Source: an uncultured Oscillospiraceae bacterium
GTDB lineage: Bacteria > Bacillota > Clostridia > Oscillospirales > Ruminococcaceae
Assembly: GCA_900539695.1 (NCBI GenBank)
Contig: UQDG01000021.1
Span: 1-40,435, forward strand
Length of the DNA: 40,435 nucleotides
Reading direction: 5' to 3'
The notes under the pieces are model-generated. The model ran no database searches. It was given only the letters and a program-made list of their open reading frames with translations, and was not told where the DNA came from. The position numbers and the translations under genes were made by a program. Shown here one piece after another: positions 15,700-24,818 of this stretch. Each line of letters starts with the position of its first letter. Position 1 is the stretch's first letter.

Positions 15700-17373
15700 T
15701 TACTTCATCCAATCCTTGGCCGCATCTGCCATGGCGGTGTTGATGGCATCGGCGGCTTCCTCGCTGTCAGCCACAGCAGACAGGTAAACTTTGATCTTCG
15801 GCTCGGTGCCGCTGGGACGGACCATCAGCTTGGCACCGTTGACCAGGCGGTATTCCAGCACATCGGCGCGGGGCAGGCCGGTGCCGTCAGCGTCGTAATC
15901 CACCAATTCGGCGACCTCGTACCCGGCAATGGTTTTGGGGGCGCTGGTGCGCAGCCCGGCCATGATGCCCTGCATCTTGTGCATGCCGGTCTCGCCCTCA
16001 AAGGTAAAGCTTTCCAGTGCGTTGCGGTAGAAACCGAACTCCCTGTACAGTGCGTTCACAGCGTCCAGCAGGCTCATGCCCTGGGCGGCGTAGTAGGCGG
16101 CGGTCTCGCAGGCCAGCATTACGGCGTTGACGGCGTCCTTGTCGCGGACGTGTGCGCCGGACAGGTAGCCGTAGCTTTCCTCAAAGCCGAAGATGTAGCG
16201 TTCGGGGTGACCCTCGGCCTCCAGGAAGCCGATCTGCTCACCGATGAACTTGAAGCCGGTCAGGGTACGGCGCAGCTCCACGCCGTACTTTTTGGCGATG
16301 GGGGTGGCCATGTCGGTGGACACGATGGTAGTCACGGCCACGGGGTCCTTGGGCATTGTGCCGTTGCCAATGCGGGTGCGGCAGATGTAGTCAAACAGCA
16401 GCACACCCATCTCGTTGCCGGTGATGAGCCGATAGCCGCCCTTGCCGTCCGGCACGGCGGAACCCATGCGGTCGCAGTCCGGGTCGGTGCCGAGCATCAG
16501 GTCGGGCTTTACGGTGTCGCACAGCTTCAGGCCGGTCTCCATGGCCTCGCGAATCTCTGGGTTGGGGTAGGGGCAGGTGGGGAAGGAGCCGTCCGGCTTC
16601 TCCTGCTCGGGCACCACGGTGACCTGGGTCACGCCCATGCAGTCCAACAGCATCTTGACAGGTTCCAGACCGGAGCCGTTCAGCGGCGTGTAGACCAGTT
16701 TGAGTTTGGAGACATCGTTGCCGGGGCGCAGGGCCAGTACGGCATCCACGAAGTCGCGCAGACACTTGTCGTCGATCCAGACGATCTTGTCTGCGGCCAC
16801 GGCGGCGTCAAAGTTGGTCAGCTCGATGGAATCGAAGTAATCGTGCTTGTCGATAGCAGCCAGCACGGCATCGGCGGCTTCCAGCGTGATCTGGCAGCCG
16901 TCGGCACCATAGACCTTGTAGCCGTTGTACTTGGCGGGGTTGTGGCTGGCGGTCACGCAGATGCCCGCGCCGCAGCCCAGATAGCGCACAGCCCAGGACA
17001 GCGCCGGGGTGGGCTCCAGCCGGGGGTACAGGTAGGCGGTGATGCCGTTGGCGGCCAGCACGCGGGCGGCCTCGCGGCTGAACAGCTCGCCCTTGTGGCG
17101 GCTGTCGTGGCCGATGGCTACTTTTTTAGGCAGGCCTGCGGCGTTGATGTAGTCCGCCAGGCCTTGGGTAGCGCGGCGGATGGTGTAGATATTCATGCGG
17201 TTGCTGCCTGCGCCGATGACGCCGCGCAGACCGCCTGTGCCAAAGGCCAGGTCGCGGTAAAAGCGGTCGTTGATGGCATCGGCATCACCCCGGATGCCGT
17301 CCAGTTCGGTGAGCAGGTCAGGATCCTCCACTGCGCGGGCGCGCCAGAGGTCAAACAGTTCTGTATTGGTCAT
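15700..17373 (-). CDS. Phosphoglucomutase / phosphomannomutase (alpha-D-phosphohexomutase)
   Basis: Interconverts hexose 1- and 6-phosphates, feeding UDP-glucose and cell-envelope sugar pathways. 557 residues, in the PgcA size class. The phosphoserine loop is ICVTASHNPAKYNGYKVYG, the metal-binding loop GTDPDCDRMG, the sugar-binding loop GFEESYGY, and the C-terminal phosphate-binding loop VRPSGTEPKIKVY; all four active-site elements are intact. I chose ATG 17373 (MTNTELFDLW), behind AAAGGA, over the frame opening 33 nt upstream. A GC-rich hairpin (arms 17394-17401 and 17414-17421) sits just before the ribosome binding site and may modulate translation or mRNA stability. Confidence 0.94.
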   Translation of the reverse strand: MTNTELFDLWRARAVEDPDLLTELDGIRGDADAINDRFYRDLAFGTGGLRGVIGAGSNRMNIYTIRRATQGLADYINAAGLPKKVAIGHDSRHKGELFSREAARVLAANGITAYLYPRLEPTPALSWAVRYLGCGAGICVTASHNPAKYNGYKVYGADGCQITLEAADAVLAAIDKHDYFDSIELTNFDAAVAADKIVWIDDKCLRDFVDAVLALRPGNDVSKLKLVYTPLNGSGLEPVKMLLDCMGVTQVTVVPEQEKPDGSFPTCPYPNPEIREAMETGLKLCDTVKPDLMLGTDPDCDRMGSAVPDGKGGYRLITGNEMGVLLFDYICRTRIGNGTMPKDPVAVTTIVSTDMATPIAKKYGVELRRTLTGFKFIGEQIGFLEAEGHPERYIFGFEESYGYLSGAHVRDKDAVNAVMLACETAAYYAAQGMSLLDAVNALYREFGFYRNALESFTFEGETGMHKMQGIMAGLRTSAPKTIAGYEVAELVDYDADGTGLPRADVLEYRLVNGAKLMVRPSGTEPKIKVYLSAVADSEEAADAINTAMADAAKDWMK

Positions 17374-17552
17374 GGTAGAATGTCCTTTCCCGGGCCGGCG
17401 CCGCAATCTTGCAGCGCCGGCAGATGCGATTCAAAATCGGCATAGTGGTTGTTATAAATTTATCACGTTTACCCCCGAATTGCAAGCATACGGCCCCGAA
17501 ATCGGCCCTGCCGCCCAATTTAAAAAAGTAAAAACTTTTTTTGAAAAAACGC

Positions 17553-17581
17553 TTGACATTTGGGGGAACGGATGGTATTAT
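17553..17581 (+). promoter_or_regulatory. Promoter of tRNA-Arg
   Basis: TTGACA (17553-17558), a 17-nt spacer, TATTAT (17576-17581); transcription would start just before the tRNA at 17594. Confidence 0.85.
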
Positions 17582-17593
17582 AATACACGTTCC

Positions 17594-17670
17594 GCGCCGG
17601 TAGCTCAGCTGGATAGAGTGTCTGACTACGAATCAGAAGGTCGGGAGTTCGAGTCTCTTCCGGCGCACCA
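17594..17670 (+). tRNA. tRNA-Arg (anticodon ACG)
   Basis: 77 nt with encoded CCA. The acceptor stem GCGCCGG/CCGGCGC is perfect; the D-arm has TAGCTCAGCTGGATAGAG; the anticodon stem TCTGA/TCAGA closes loop CTACGAA, giving ACG (read as ICG after A34 deamination, decoding CGU/CGC/CGA); the T-arm has GTTCGAGTC. It has its own promoter and terminator. Confidence 0.98.
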
Positions 17671-17706
17671 AGGCAACTTACTGAATGGTAAGTTGCCTTT
17701 TTTGTT
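17670..17706 (+). terminator. Terminator of tRNA-Arg
   Basis: Arms AAGGCAACTTAC (17670-17681) and GTAAGTTGCCTT (17688-17699), 12 bp, followed by TTTTTG. The stem starts at the last base of the tRNA. Confidence 0.92.
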
Positions 17707-17762
17707 TTATGCCCTTATGGCAAAAAAAGCGGCACAGCCGCTATCCCTGTGAGGTGTCCGCT

Positions 17763-18293
17763 ATGGTTTCTATCCAACAATACCAGTCCCCGCTGGGCGG
17801 GATTTTGCTGGCAGCAGACGAGGTCGGGCTGGTGGGGCTGTGGTTTGAGGGGCAGAAATATTTTGCCAATACCCTGCCCGTCGGACACTGTGCCCAGACC
17901 ACGCCCATTCTGGCTGAGGCCAAGCGCTGGCTGGACATCTATTTTGCCGGCAAGGAGCCCGACTTCCTGCCACCGCTGCACCCGGTCGGGTCAAGTTTTC
18001 AACAATCGGTGTGGAAAATCTTGCTGACAATCCCCTACGGGCAGATTATCACCTACGGTGACATTGCCCGCCAGCTGGCGGCACAGCAGGGCGGCAGGGG
18101 TTCCGCCCAGGCGGTGGGCGGGGCCGTGGGGCACAACAAAGTGTCTATCATCATTCCCTGCCACCGCGTGGTGGGCACCAACGGCAGCCTGACCGGGTAC
18201 GCCGGAGGAATTGATAAAAAAATCAAGCTGCTGGAACTGGAACACGCGGATATGAGCCGCCTGTTTATCCCCAAGAAGGGCACGGCCCTGTAA
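17763..18293 (+). CDS. ogt: Methylated-DNA--protein-cysteine methyltransferase
   Basis: Single-turnover repair protein that takes the methyl group from O6-methylguanine onto its own cysteine. 176 residues. The active-site motif IIPCHRVVGTNGSLTGYAGG contains C133. The helix-turn-helix region is FQQSVWKILLTIPYGQIITY, and the asparagine hinge is GHNKVSI. The start ATG 17763 is preceded by GAGGTG; the frame opens 78 nt upstream inside the tRNA terminator, which is unlikely to be translated. There is no Ada-type N-terminal domain, hence the Ogt class. Confidence 0.94.
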   Translation: MVSIQQYQSPLGGILLAADEVGLVGLWFEGQKYFANTLPVGHCAQTTPILAEAKRWLDIYFAGKEPDFLPPLHPVGSSFQQSVWKILLTIPYGQIITYGDIARQLAAQQGGRGSAQAVGGAVGHNKVSIIIPCHRVVGTNGSLTGYAGGIDKKIKLLELEHADMSRLFIPKKGTAL

Positions 18294-18306
18294 GCAACCA
18301 CAAAAC

Positions 18307-18350
18307 AGCCCCCGGCGGGCGTGGAATCTTCCACCCGCCGGGGGCTTTCT
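18307..18350. terminator. Bidirectional terminator between ogt and the HAD gene
   Basis: Arms AGCCCCCGGCGGG (18307-18319) and CCCGCCGGGGGCT (18334-18346), with an inner TGGAA/TTCCA stem, followed by TTCTTATTAT. It lies between converging genes. Confidence 0.85.
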
Positions 18351-18360
18351 TATTATAAAG

Positions 18361-19017
18361 TTACAGCTTGCCGGCCAGCAGTAGGACGCGGACTTCCAGC
18401 AGGTCCTTGCAGCAGCAGGTGTACAAGGCCCTGATCTCGTCGGTGGGCTGCATGAGGTCGGGGACCATCACGGTCACGCAACCGGCAGCGCGGCCGGCGC
18501 GCACGCCGTTGAAGCTGTCCTCCAGCACCAGGCAATCCTTGGGGTTGGTGTGCAGTTTTTCGGCCGCCAGCAGAAAGGTATCAGGTGCAGGCTTGCTGCG
18601 GGCGACCTCGGTGCCGGAAACGACATCATGGAAATAGCGGGCGGTGCCGGAAGTCTGCAGGTTCATCTCGATCATATTGCGGGGGCTGGAGCTGGCCACG
18701 ATGCGGGGCATGCCCAGGTCTTCCAGCGTAGAAAGCAGCTCTTTCAGGCCGGGCTTGCAGGGCACGCCCTGGGCAAAGCGCTCGTCGGCCAGCTGCCAGA
18801 CCTTGTCCAGCACCTTTTGCGGGTCGCCGGGGATATACTGGGCCACGTGGCGGCGCAGGTTATCGCCCGCCAGGCCGCGGCCGCCCGCCTGGAACTTGGC
18901 CATATCCGGGGGCAGGGGCAGGCCCAGCTCCTTACAGGCAGGCTCCCACAGGGTATCCCACAGGCGCTCGGTATCAAACATCAGGCCGTCCATATCAAAA
19001 ATGACTGCTTTGACCAT
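18361..19017 (-). CDS. HAD-superfamily hydrolase, beta-phosphoglucomutase-like
   Basis: 218 residues. The nucleophile motif is AVIFDMDGLMFDTE (D8, D10); motif II is VASSSPRN; the motif III lysine is in RSKPAPDTFLLAAEKL; motif IV is CLVLEDSFNGVRAGRAAG. The cap insertion after motif I and the FDMDG...FDTE pattern place it among phosphatases/phosphomutases of subfamily IA (YcjU/Gph-like). The substrate cannot be read from sequence. ATG 19017 follows AAGGAG. The region upstream contains a 14-bp tandem duplication (TAATCGTTGCTTTA, 19034-19061) and a dispersed repeat. Confidence 0.88.
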   Translation of the reverse strand: MVKAVIFDMDGLMFDTERLWDTLWEPACKELGLPLPPDMAKFQAGGRGLAGDNLRRHVAQYIPGDPQKVLDKVWQLADERFAQGVPCKPGLKELLSTLEDLGMPRIVASSSPRNMIEMNLQTSGTARYFHDVVSGTEVARSKPAPDTFLLAAEKLHTNPKDCLVLEDSFNGVRAGRAAGCVTVMVPDLMQPTDEIRALYTCCCKDLLEVRVLLLAGKL

Positions 19018-19072
19018 TGGTAACTCCTTAAAATAATCGTTGCTTTATAATCGTTGCTTTTCCAGGAAACAT

Positions 19073-19112
19073 ATTGAAAGTTTCTTTGCTTACTTTCTTT
19101 TCAAAGAAAGTA
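19073..19112. repeat. Dispersed hairpin repeat, copy A
   Basis: Contains ACTTTCTTTTCAAAGAAAGT and, before it, ATTGAAAGTTTCTTTGCTT. The reverse complement closely matches 29038-29078, and partly the split copy around 29174-29200 plus 29377-29390. No ORF. Confidence 0.75.
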
Positions 19113-19192
19113 GGGTTTCAAAGAAAGCGGGGGAAACCAAGGTTATTGTACCCCATTTTGAGCCCCGGTGCAATATGAAATAAAATAGGGAC

Positions 19193-19221
19193 TTGTTTTT
19201 ACCGCTTTACAGCGCTATAAT
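19193..19221 (+). promoter_or_regulatory. Promoter of ilvE
   Basis: TTGTTT (19193-19198), a 17-nt spacer, TATAAT (19216-19221). It gives a leader of about 65 nt without a recognisable T-box or peptide attenuator. Confidence 0.7.
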
Positions 19222-19291
19222 GGATTTAACCATCATCCGCGCTTTGCTGTGCGGCTAAGCGCGCCTGGAAATATAAGGGAGAGTGCAAATC

Positions 19292-20368
19292 ATGTTGGAT
19301 ATTAAAATTGTTAAAACCGAACATCCGAAACAGAAACCGCAGGATGAGTCGAAGCTGGGCTTTGGCAAGATCTTCAGCGACCATATGTTCGTGATGGACT
19401 ATACCGCCGGTGAGGGCTGGCACGATGCCCGTGTCGTCCCCTACGGTCCGTGGGAAATGGACCCTGCTACCACCGTGTTCCACTACGCCCAGGAAATTTT
19501 CGAGGGCATGAAGGCCTACCGCACCGCCGAGGGCAAGATCCAGCTGTTCCGCCCCGACTGCAACGCTAACCGTTTCAACGATTCTGCTGACCGTCTGGGC
19601 ATGCCCCCCATCCCGCCGGAGGATTTTGTCCAGGCCGTTAAGACCCTGGTCGATGTTGACCGCGACTGGGTGCCTCATTCGGACGGTGCTTCCCTGTACA
19701 TCCGCCCGTTCTGCATCGCTACCGATGTGGGCCTGGGCGTGCATGCTGCCAAGCATTACCGCTTCGCCATCATCGCTGCTCCCTCCGGCGCATACTATGC
19801 CGAGGGTCTGGACCCCGTCCGCATCTACGTCGAAGACCAGTACATCCGTGCCGCCCCGGGCCTGACCGGCTTTACCAAGTGCGGCGGCAACTACGCTGCT
19901 TCCATCAAGGCCGGCGAGCTGGCCGAGGAGCGCGGCTTCAGCCAGGTGCTGTGGCTGGACGGCGTTGAGAAGAAGTACGTCGAGGAGGTCGGCTCCATGA
20001 ACATCATGTTCAAGATCGACGGCGAGATCTACACCGCACCCTGCGTAGGCACCGTTCTGCCCGGCGTTACCCGCCGTTCCATCATCGAGCTGCTGAAGGA
20101 TTGGGGCTACAAGGTACACGAGGAGCGTGTTGCCATTGCTGACATCATGAAGGCTGCCGACGAGGGCAAGCTGGAAGAGGTCTTTGGCACCGGCACGGCT
20201 GCTGTCGTTTCCCCCGTCAAGGAGCTGGATTGGGAGGGCAAGACTGCCCATATCAGCGGCGGCAAGATCGGCGAGCTGACCCAGAAGCTGTATGACACCC
20301 TGACCGGTATCCAGTGGGGCAAACTGCCCGACACCAAGGGCTGGACGGTTCCCGTTGATGCCCAGTAA
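19292..20368 (+). CDS. ilvE: Branched-chain amino acid aminotransferase
   Basis: PLP enzyme that transfers the amino group between glutamate and the keto acids of Leu, Ile and Val; cytosolic. 358 residues, group II (eukaryote/Bacillus-like) size. The Schiff-base lysine is K196 in GFTKCGGNYAAS. Other hallmarks are HYAQEIFEGMKAYR, SLYIRPFCIATD, VEEVGSMNIMF and GVTRRSIIELL. I used ATG 19292, with AAGGGAGAG just upstream, rather than the GTG 9 nt earlier. It is monocistronic: own promoter and a strong terminator at 20402. Confidence 0.96.
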   Translation: MLDIKIVKTEHPKQKPQDESKLGFGKIFSDHMFVMDYTAGEGWHDARVVPYGPWEMDPATTVFHYAQEIFEGMKAYRTAEGKIQLFRPDCNANRFNDSADRLGMPPIPPEDFVQAVKTLVDVDRDWVPHSDGASLYIRPFCIATDVGLGVHAAKHYRFAIIAAPSGAYYAEGLDPVRIYVEDQYIRAAPGLTGFTKCGGNYAASIKAGELAEERGFSQVLWLDGVEKKYVEEVGSMNIMFKIDGEIYTAPCVGTVLPGVTRRSIIELLKDWGYKVHEERVAIADIMKAADEGKLEEVFGTGTAAVVSPVKELDWEGKTAHISGGKIGELTQKLYDTLTGIQWGKLPDTKGWTVPVDAQ

Positions 20369-20401
20369 CCTTTTATAAACCCTATAAACCGCATGTTTTT
20401 T

Positions 20402-20435
20402 GCCCCGGCGCATTTTGAACGCGCCGGGGCTTTTT
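20402..20435 (+). terminator. Terminator of ilvE
   Basis: Arms GCCCCGGCGC (20402-20411) and GCGCCGGGGC (20421-20430), followed by TTTTTG. Confidence 0.93.
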
Positions 20436-20515
20436 GTATGGCTTTTGAGTTGATGATTGTGCAATTTTAACAAAATGCAGTGTAACATTTATTGCAGGTT
20501 GTATAAATCCGCATC

Positions 20516-20544
20516 TTGCAATCTCGACAAAAATAGTGTAATAT
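20516..20544 (+). promoter_or_regulatory. Promoter of the candidate RNA gene
   Basis: TTGCAA (20516-20521), a 17-nt spacer, TAATAT (20539-20544). Predicted start at about 20549-20552, exactly at the 5' arm of the terminal helix of the RNA. Confidence 0.65.
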
Positions 20545-20548
20545 TTAG

Positions 20549-20757
20549 GCATCGAAAGCAAAGAGCGCTTGAGGCGCTGCAAAGCTTTCCCAATAGGTAA
20601 AAGAGGAAGAATACCAGAGCGCCCTGCCGATTCCCAAGGAACGGCATCCACTTGTAGAGGGGTGGTTTCCATTCGATGCAGGCGCCGGCAAGACGTTCTG
20701 TTTTTCTCCTTCTTTTTAAAGAAAACGAGACGGGGCAGTGGCCGTCTCGTTTTTGTT
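20549..20757 (+). ncRNA. Candidate structured non-coding RNA, family not identified
   Basis: A transcript of about 205 nt is delimited by the promoter above and by a terminator with arms AAACGAGACGG (20723-20733) and CCGTCTCGTTT (20742-20752) plus T-rich tail. Terminal helix: GCATCGAA (20549-20556) with TTCGATGC (20672-20679). Inside are several hairpins. GAAAGC and GCTTTC enclose AGCGC-TTGAG-GCGCT, with A-rich internal loops; GGTA closes with TACC; TGCCG-TTCC pairs GGAA-CGGCA; CCAC pairs GTGG. No plausible ORF. The next gene, argG, has its own promoter 180 nt further on, so this is more likely a stand-alone RNA than its leader. Signatures of SRP RNA, tmRNA, RNase P and T-box leaders are absent. 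A 6S-like regulator or a new class remain possible. Confidence 0.55.
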
Positions 20758-20838
20758 TTTATTCTTGTTTTTTCCCCGTAAGCGTGCTACCGTAAGCGTG
20801 CTATATTTATAAAAAGTAGGGCTGTTTCCTGCTAAGGA

Positions 20839-20850
20839 ATGTATATTCAT
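20839..20850 (+). promoter_or_regulatory. Upstream ARG-box-like site
   Basis: ATGTATATTCAT is a near-palindrome matching the ATGNAT...TNCAT pattern of ArgR/AhrC sites. A further half-site, TGTATATTATGC, lies at about 20881. It is about 120 bp before the argG promoter, where a second operator could allow looping. Confidence 0.5.
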
Positions 20851-20937
20851 CGTTTTTTCTGTATAAAACGTGCTTTTTACTGTATATTATGCCTAAAAAA
20901 GCAGAAAAATTAGAAAATCCTTTGTGGATTTTACCGC

Positions 20938-20992
20938 TTGCAATTCTTGTATAAAGTTGTATAATATGCAGTATCAGATGAATAAATATTCA
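20938..20992 (+). promoter_or_regulatory. Promoter of the arginine operon with ArgR operator
   Basis: TTGCAA (20938-20943), a 16-nt spacer, TATAAT (20960-20965). Just downstream, TGAATAAATATTCA (20979-20992) has 6-bp palindromic arms around an AA centre and fits the Firmicutes ARG box (CATGAATAAAAATTCAAG type). An arginine-bound ArgR there would block transcription initiation. Apart from the RNA gene and the distal site, the rest of 20758-20937 is AT-rich and without features I can name. Confidence 0.75.
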
Positions 20993-21053
20993 CGACGGCG
21001 GCAAGCAACATTCCGGGCGTCCTGAACAAATATGATTGGGAGAGGTAAGAATC

Positions 21054-22292
21054 ATGAAAAAGAGCAAACAAGACATCAAAAAAGTCGTTCTGGCATACTC
21101 CGGCGGTCTGGATACTTCCATCATCATTCCCTGGCTGAAAGAAAACTATAACAACTGCGAAGTCGTTGCCGTTTCCGGCGATGTCGGCCAGGGCACCGAA
21201 CTGGACGGCCTGGAGGAGAAAGCCCTCAAGACAGGCGCTTCCAAGCTGTATGTTCTGGACCTGAAGAAGGATTATGTGGAAAACTACATCTGGCCCTGCC
21301 TGAAGGCTGACGCCAAGTATGAGGATTACCTGCTGGGCACCTCCCATGCACGTCCCTGCATCGCCGCTGCTCTGGCTGACATCGCCAAGAAGGAGCATGC
21401 TGACGCCATCTGCCACGGCTGCACCGGTAAGGGCAACGATCAGGTCCGTTTTGAACTGACCCTCAAGGCCCTGGCCCCCGAAATGGCCATCATCGCCCCT
21501 TGGCGTGAGTGGAACATCAAGAGCCGTGATGAGGAAATCGATTACGCCGAAGCCCACAACATCCCCCTGAAGATTAACCGTGAGACCAACTACTCCAAGG
21601 ATAAGAACCTGTGGCATCTGAGCCATGAGGGCTTGGATCTGGAGAAGCCCTCTCTGGAGCCCCAGTACAACAAGCCCGGCTTCCTGGAACTGGGCGTCTC
21701 CCCGGAGCAGGCCCCCGATAAGCCGACCTATGTCAAGATTCACTTTGAAAAGGGCATTCCCACCGCTGTTGACGGGCAGGAGATGGATGGTGTGGCCCTG
21801 ATTGAGTACCTGAACAAGCTGGGCGGCGCCAACGGCATCGGCCTGCTGGACATCGTTGAGAACCGTCTGGTCGGCATGAAGAGCCGCGGTGTGTATGAGA
21901 CCCCCGGTGGTGCCATCCTGTACAAGGCCCACAATGTGCTGGAGACCATCACCATTGACAAAGAGGCTTTCCACTTCAAAGAGAGCATTGCCCAGAAGAT
22001 GGGCGAACTGGTCTACAACGGCCAGTGGTTCACCCCGCTGCGTGAGGCCCTGAGTGCCTTCACCGACGACCTGCAGAAAACTGTTACCGGAGATGTTACC
22101 CTGAAGCTGTACAAGGGCAACATGATCAATGCCGGTGTCACCAGCCCGTACACCCTGTACGATGAGCAGACCGCTTCCTTCGGCGAGGATGACGATTACA
22201 ACCAGGCCGATGCGAACGGGTTCATCAACCTGTTTGGCCTGCCCATTGCAGAGCGTGCCAAGCTGGCCCAGAACTGGCCCGCTCAGGACTAA
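21054..22292 (+). CDS. argG: Argininosuccinate synthase
   Basis: Joins citrulline and aspartate using ATP; penultimate step of arginine synthesis. 412 residues. The ATP pyrophosphatase loop AYSGGLDTS is at 14-22; other hallmarks are [17 protein letters not shown], the aspartate/citrulline-binding [13 protein letters not shown] and [17 protein letters not shown] 21054 has GGGAGAGG upstream; an in-frame earlier GTG is not needed. First gene of the seven-gene arg operon. A hairpin with a short T run follows, so downstream genes may be partly attenuated. Confidence 0.97.
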   Translation: MKKSKQDIKKVVLAYSGGLDTSIIIPWLKENYNNCEVVAVSGDVGQGTELDGLEEKALKTGASKLYVLDLKKDYVENYIWPCLKADAKYEDYLLGTSHARPCIAAALADIAKKEHADAICHGCTGKGNDQVRFELTLKALAPEMAIIAPWREWNIKSRDEEIDYAEAHNIPLKINRETNYSKDKNLWHLSHEGLDLEKPSLEPQYNKPGFLELGVSPEQAPDKPTYVKIHFEKGIPTAVDGQEMDGVALIEYLNKLGGANGIGLLDIVENRLVGMKSRGVYETPGGAILYKAHNVLETITIDKEAFHFKESIAQKMGELVYNGQWFTPLREALSAFTDDLQKTVTGDVTLKLYKGNMINAGVTSPYTLYDEQTASFGEDDDYNQADANGFINLFGLPIAERAKLAQNWPAQD

Positions 22293-22311
22293 TCTGTCCA
22301 ACGCTATAAGC

Positions 22312-22346
22312 ACCGCCAGGAGGGCACGCGCCCCCTTGGCGGTTTT
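22312..22346 (+). terminator. Hairpin between argG and argH (possible partial terminator)
   Basis: ACCGCCA...TTGGCGGT outer arms with an inner GGGC/GCCC stem around ACGC, followed by TTTC. The short T run suggests partial termination or a processing/stability element inside the operon. Confidence 0.6.
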
Positions 22347-22424
22347 CTATACACTGTGCGTGCCGGGCGGCTGCACCGCCCCGCATGCACGCTATAACAA
22401 ACAAAACAGAATTGGAGGAACCGT

Positions 22425-23801
<1,377 letters not shown>

Positions 23802-23825
23802 GACGTTCACTTTTGGGGTGTAAAA

Positions 23826-24767
23826 ATGGCAAAGTATAAAATCTTTGTTGACGGCAGTTCCGGTACAACCGGGCTGCGCATTGCGGACCGTCTGGCCGAG
23901 CGGCCGGAATTCACGATCCTGCCTATTTCCGAGGCCGAACGCAAGGACGTACACGCCCGCGCGGCGGTGATCAATGAGAGTGACCTCTCTTTCCTCTGCC
24001 TGCCGGACGATGCCGCCCGCGAGGTGGTGCCGCTGCTGCGGCCCGATGTCCGCGTGCTGGATACCTCCACCGCACACCGCACGGCTCCCGGCTGGACCTA
24101 TGGTCTGCCGGAACTGCACGGCACCCGCAAGGCGCTGAAAACCGCCACCCGCGTAGCCGTGCCCGGCTGCCACGCCACCGGCTTTATTGCTCCGGTGGCC
24201 CCGCTGGTGGAACTGGGCCTGGTGCCCAAGACCGCGCTGCTGCACTGCACCAGCCTGACGGGTTACTCCGGCGGCGGCAAAAAGATGATTGCCCAGTATG
24301 AAACCGAGCGTACCGACCCCGCGCTGAACGCGCCCCGTCCCTACGGGCTGGCGCTGCACCACAAGCACCTGCCGGAGATGGCAGCAATTACCGGCTTGAC
24401 CGCGCCGCCCACTTTTGTGCCGGTGGTGGCCGACTACTACGCCGGTATGGAGACGATGATCCCGCTGGATCTGCCCGCTCTGGGCCTGACCGCCCAGCAG
24501 GTGGCCGATGCCCTGGCCGACTATTACGCAGGGCAAAAGATGATCTCGGTCCATCCGCTGAACGAGGGTACCGACGGCGGCTTCCTGGCTGCCAATAAGC
24601 TGGCCGGGCTGGACCGGCTGGAGATCTTCTGCCTGGCGAACCCCGACGGCACCCAGATGGAGCTCATCAGCCTGTTCGACAACCTGGGCAAAGGCTCCTC
24701 GGGCGCGGCTGTGCAATGTATGAACCTGATGCTGGGCCTGGACGAGACCGCCGGTCTGGCACTGTAA
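23826..24767 (+). CDS. argC: N-acetyl-gamma-glutamyl-phosphate reductase, short (type 2) form
   Basis: NADPH-dependent reduction of N-acetylglutamyl phosphate to the semialdehyde. 313 residues, shorter than the common form of about 345. The N-terminal nucleotide-binding motif is FVDGSSGTTGLRIADRL rather than the usual GATGYTGAELLRLL, matching the 'uncommon form' (TIGR01851-like) best known from proteobacteria. The catalytic cysteine is C115 in VAVPGCHATGFIAP; HHKHLPEMAAI holds the conserved catalytic-region His. ATG 23826 has GGGGTG upstream. In operon order it stands between argH and argJ, so the pathway role is secure. Confidence 0.93.
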   Translation: MAKYKIFVDGSSGTTGLRIADRLAERPEFTILPISEAERKDVHARAAVINESDLSFLCLPDDAAREVVPLLRPDVRVLDTSTAHRTAPGWTYGLPELHGTRKALKTATRVAVPGCHATGFIAPVAPLVELGLVPKTALLHCTSLTGYSGGGKKMIAQYETERTDPALNAPRPYGLALHHKHLPEMAAITGLTAPPTFVPVVADYYAGMETMIPLDLPALGLTAQQVADALADYYAGQKMISVHPLNEGTDGGFLAANKLAGLDRLEIFCLANPDGTQMELISLFDNLGKGSSGAAVQCMNLMLGLDETAGLAL

Positions 24768-24818
24768 AAAGAATAGGGTAAACGAAAAGGGTAATTAGAG
24801 AATTAGAGGGAGACAATT

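Noticed and set aside
17685..17762. Longer N-terminus for ogt
   Set aside because: The extension would be translated from the tRNA terminator hairpin and has no ribosome binding site.
20549..20757. T-box riboswitch controlling argG
   Set aside because: A GGGGTGGTTTCC stretch vaguely recalls the T-box motif, but the antiterminator sequence, a specifier loop and normal spacing to argG are absent, and argG has its own promoter.
20569..20781. Small ORF (70 codons) inside the RNA candidate
   Set aside because: No ribosome binding site and composition unlike a protein; it overlaps strong hairpins and the terminator.
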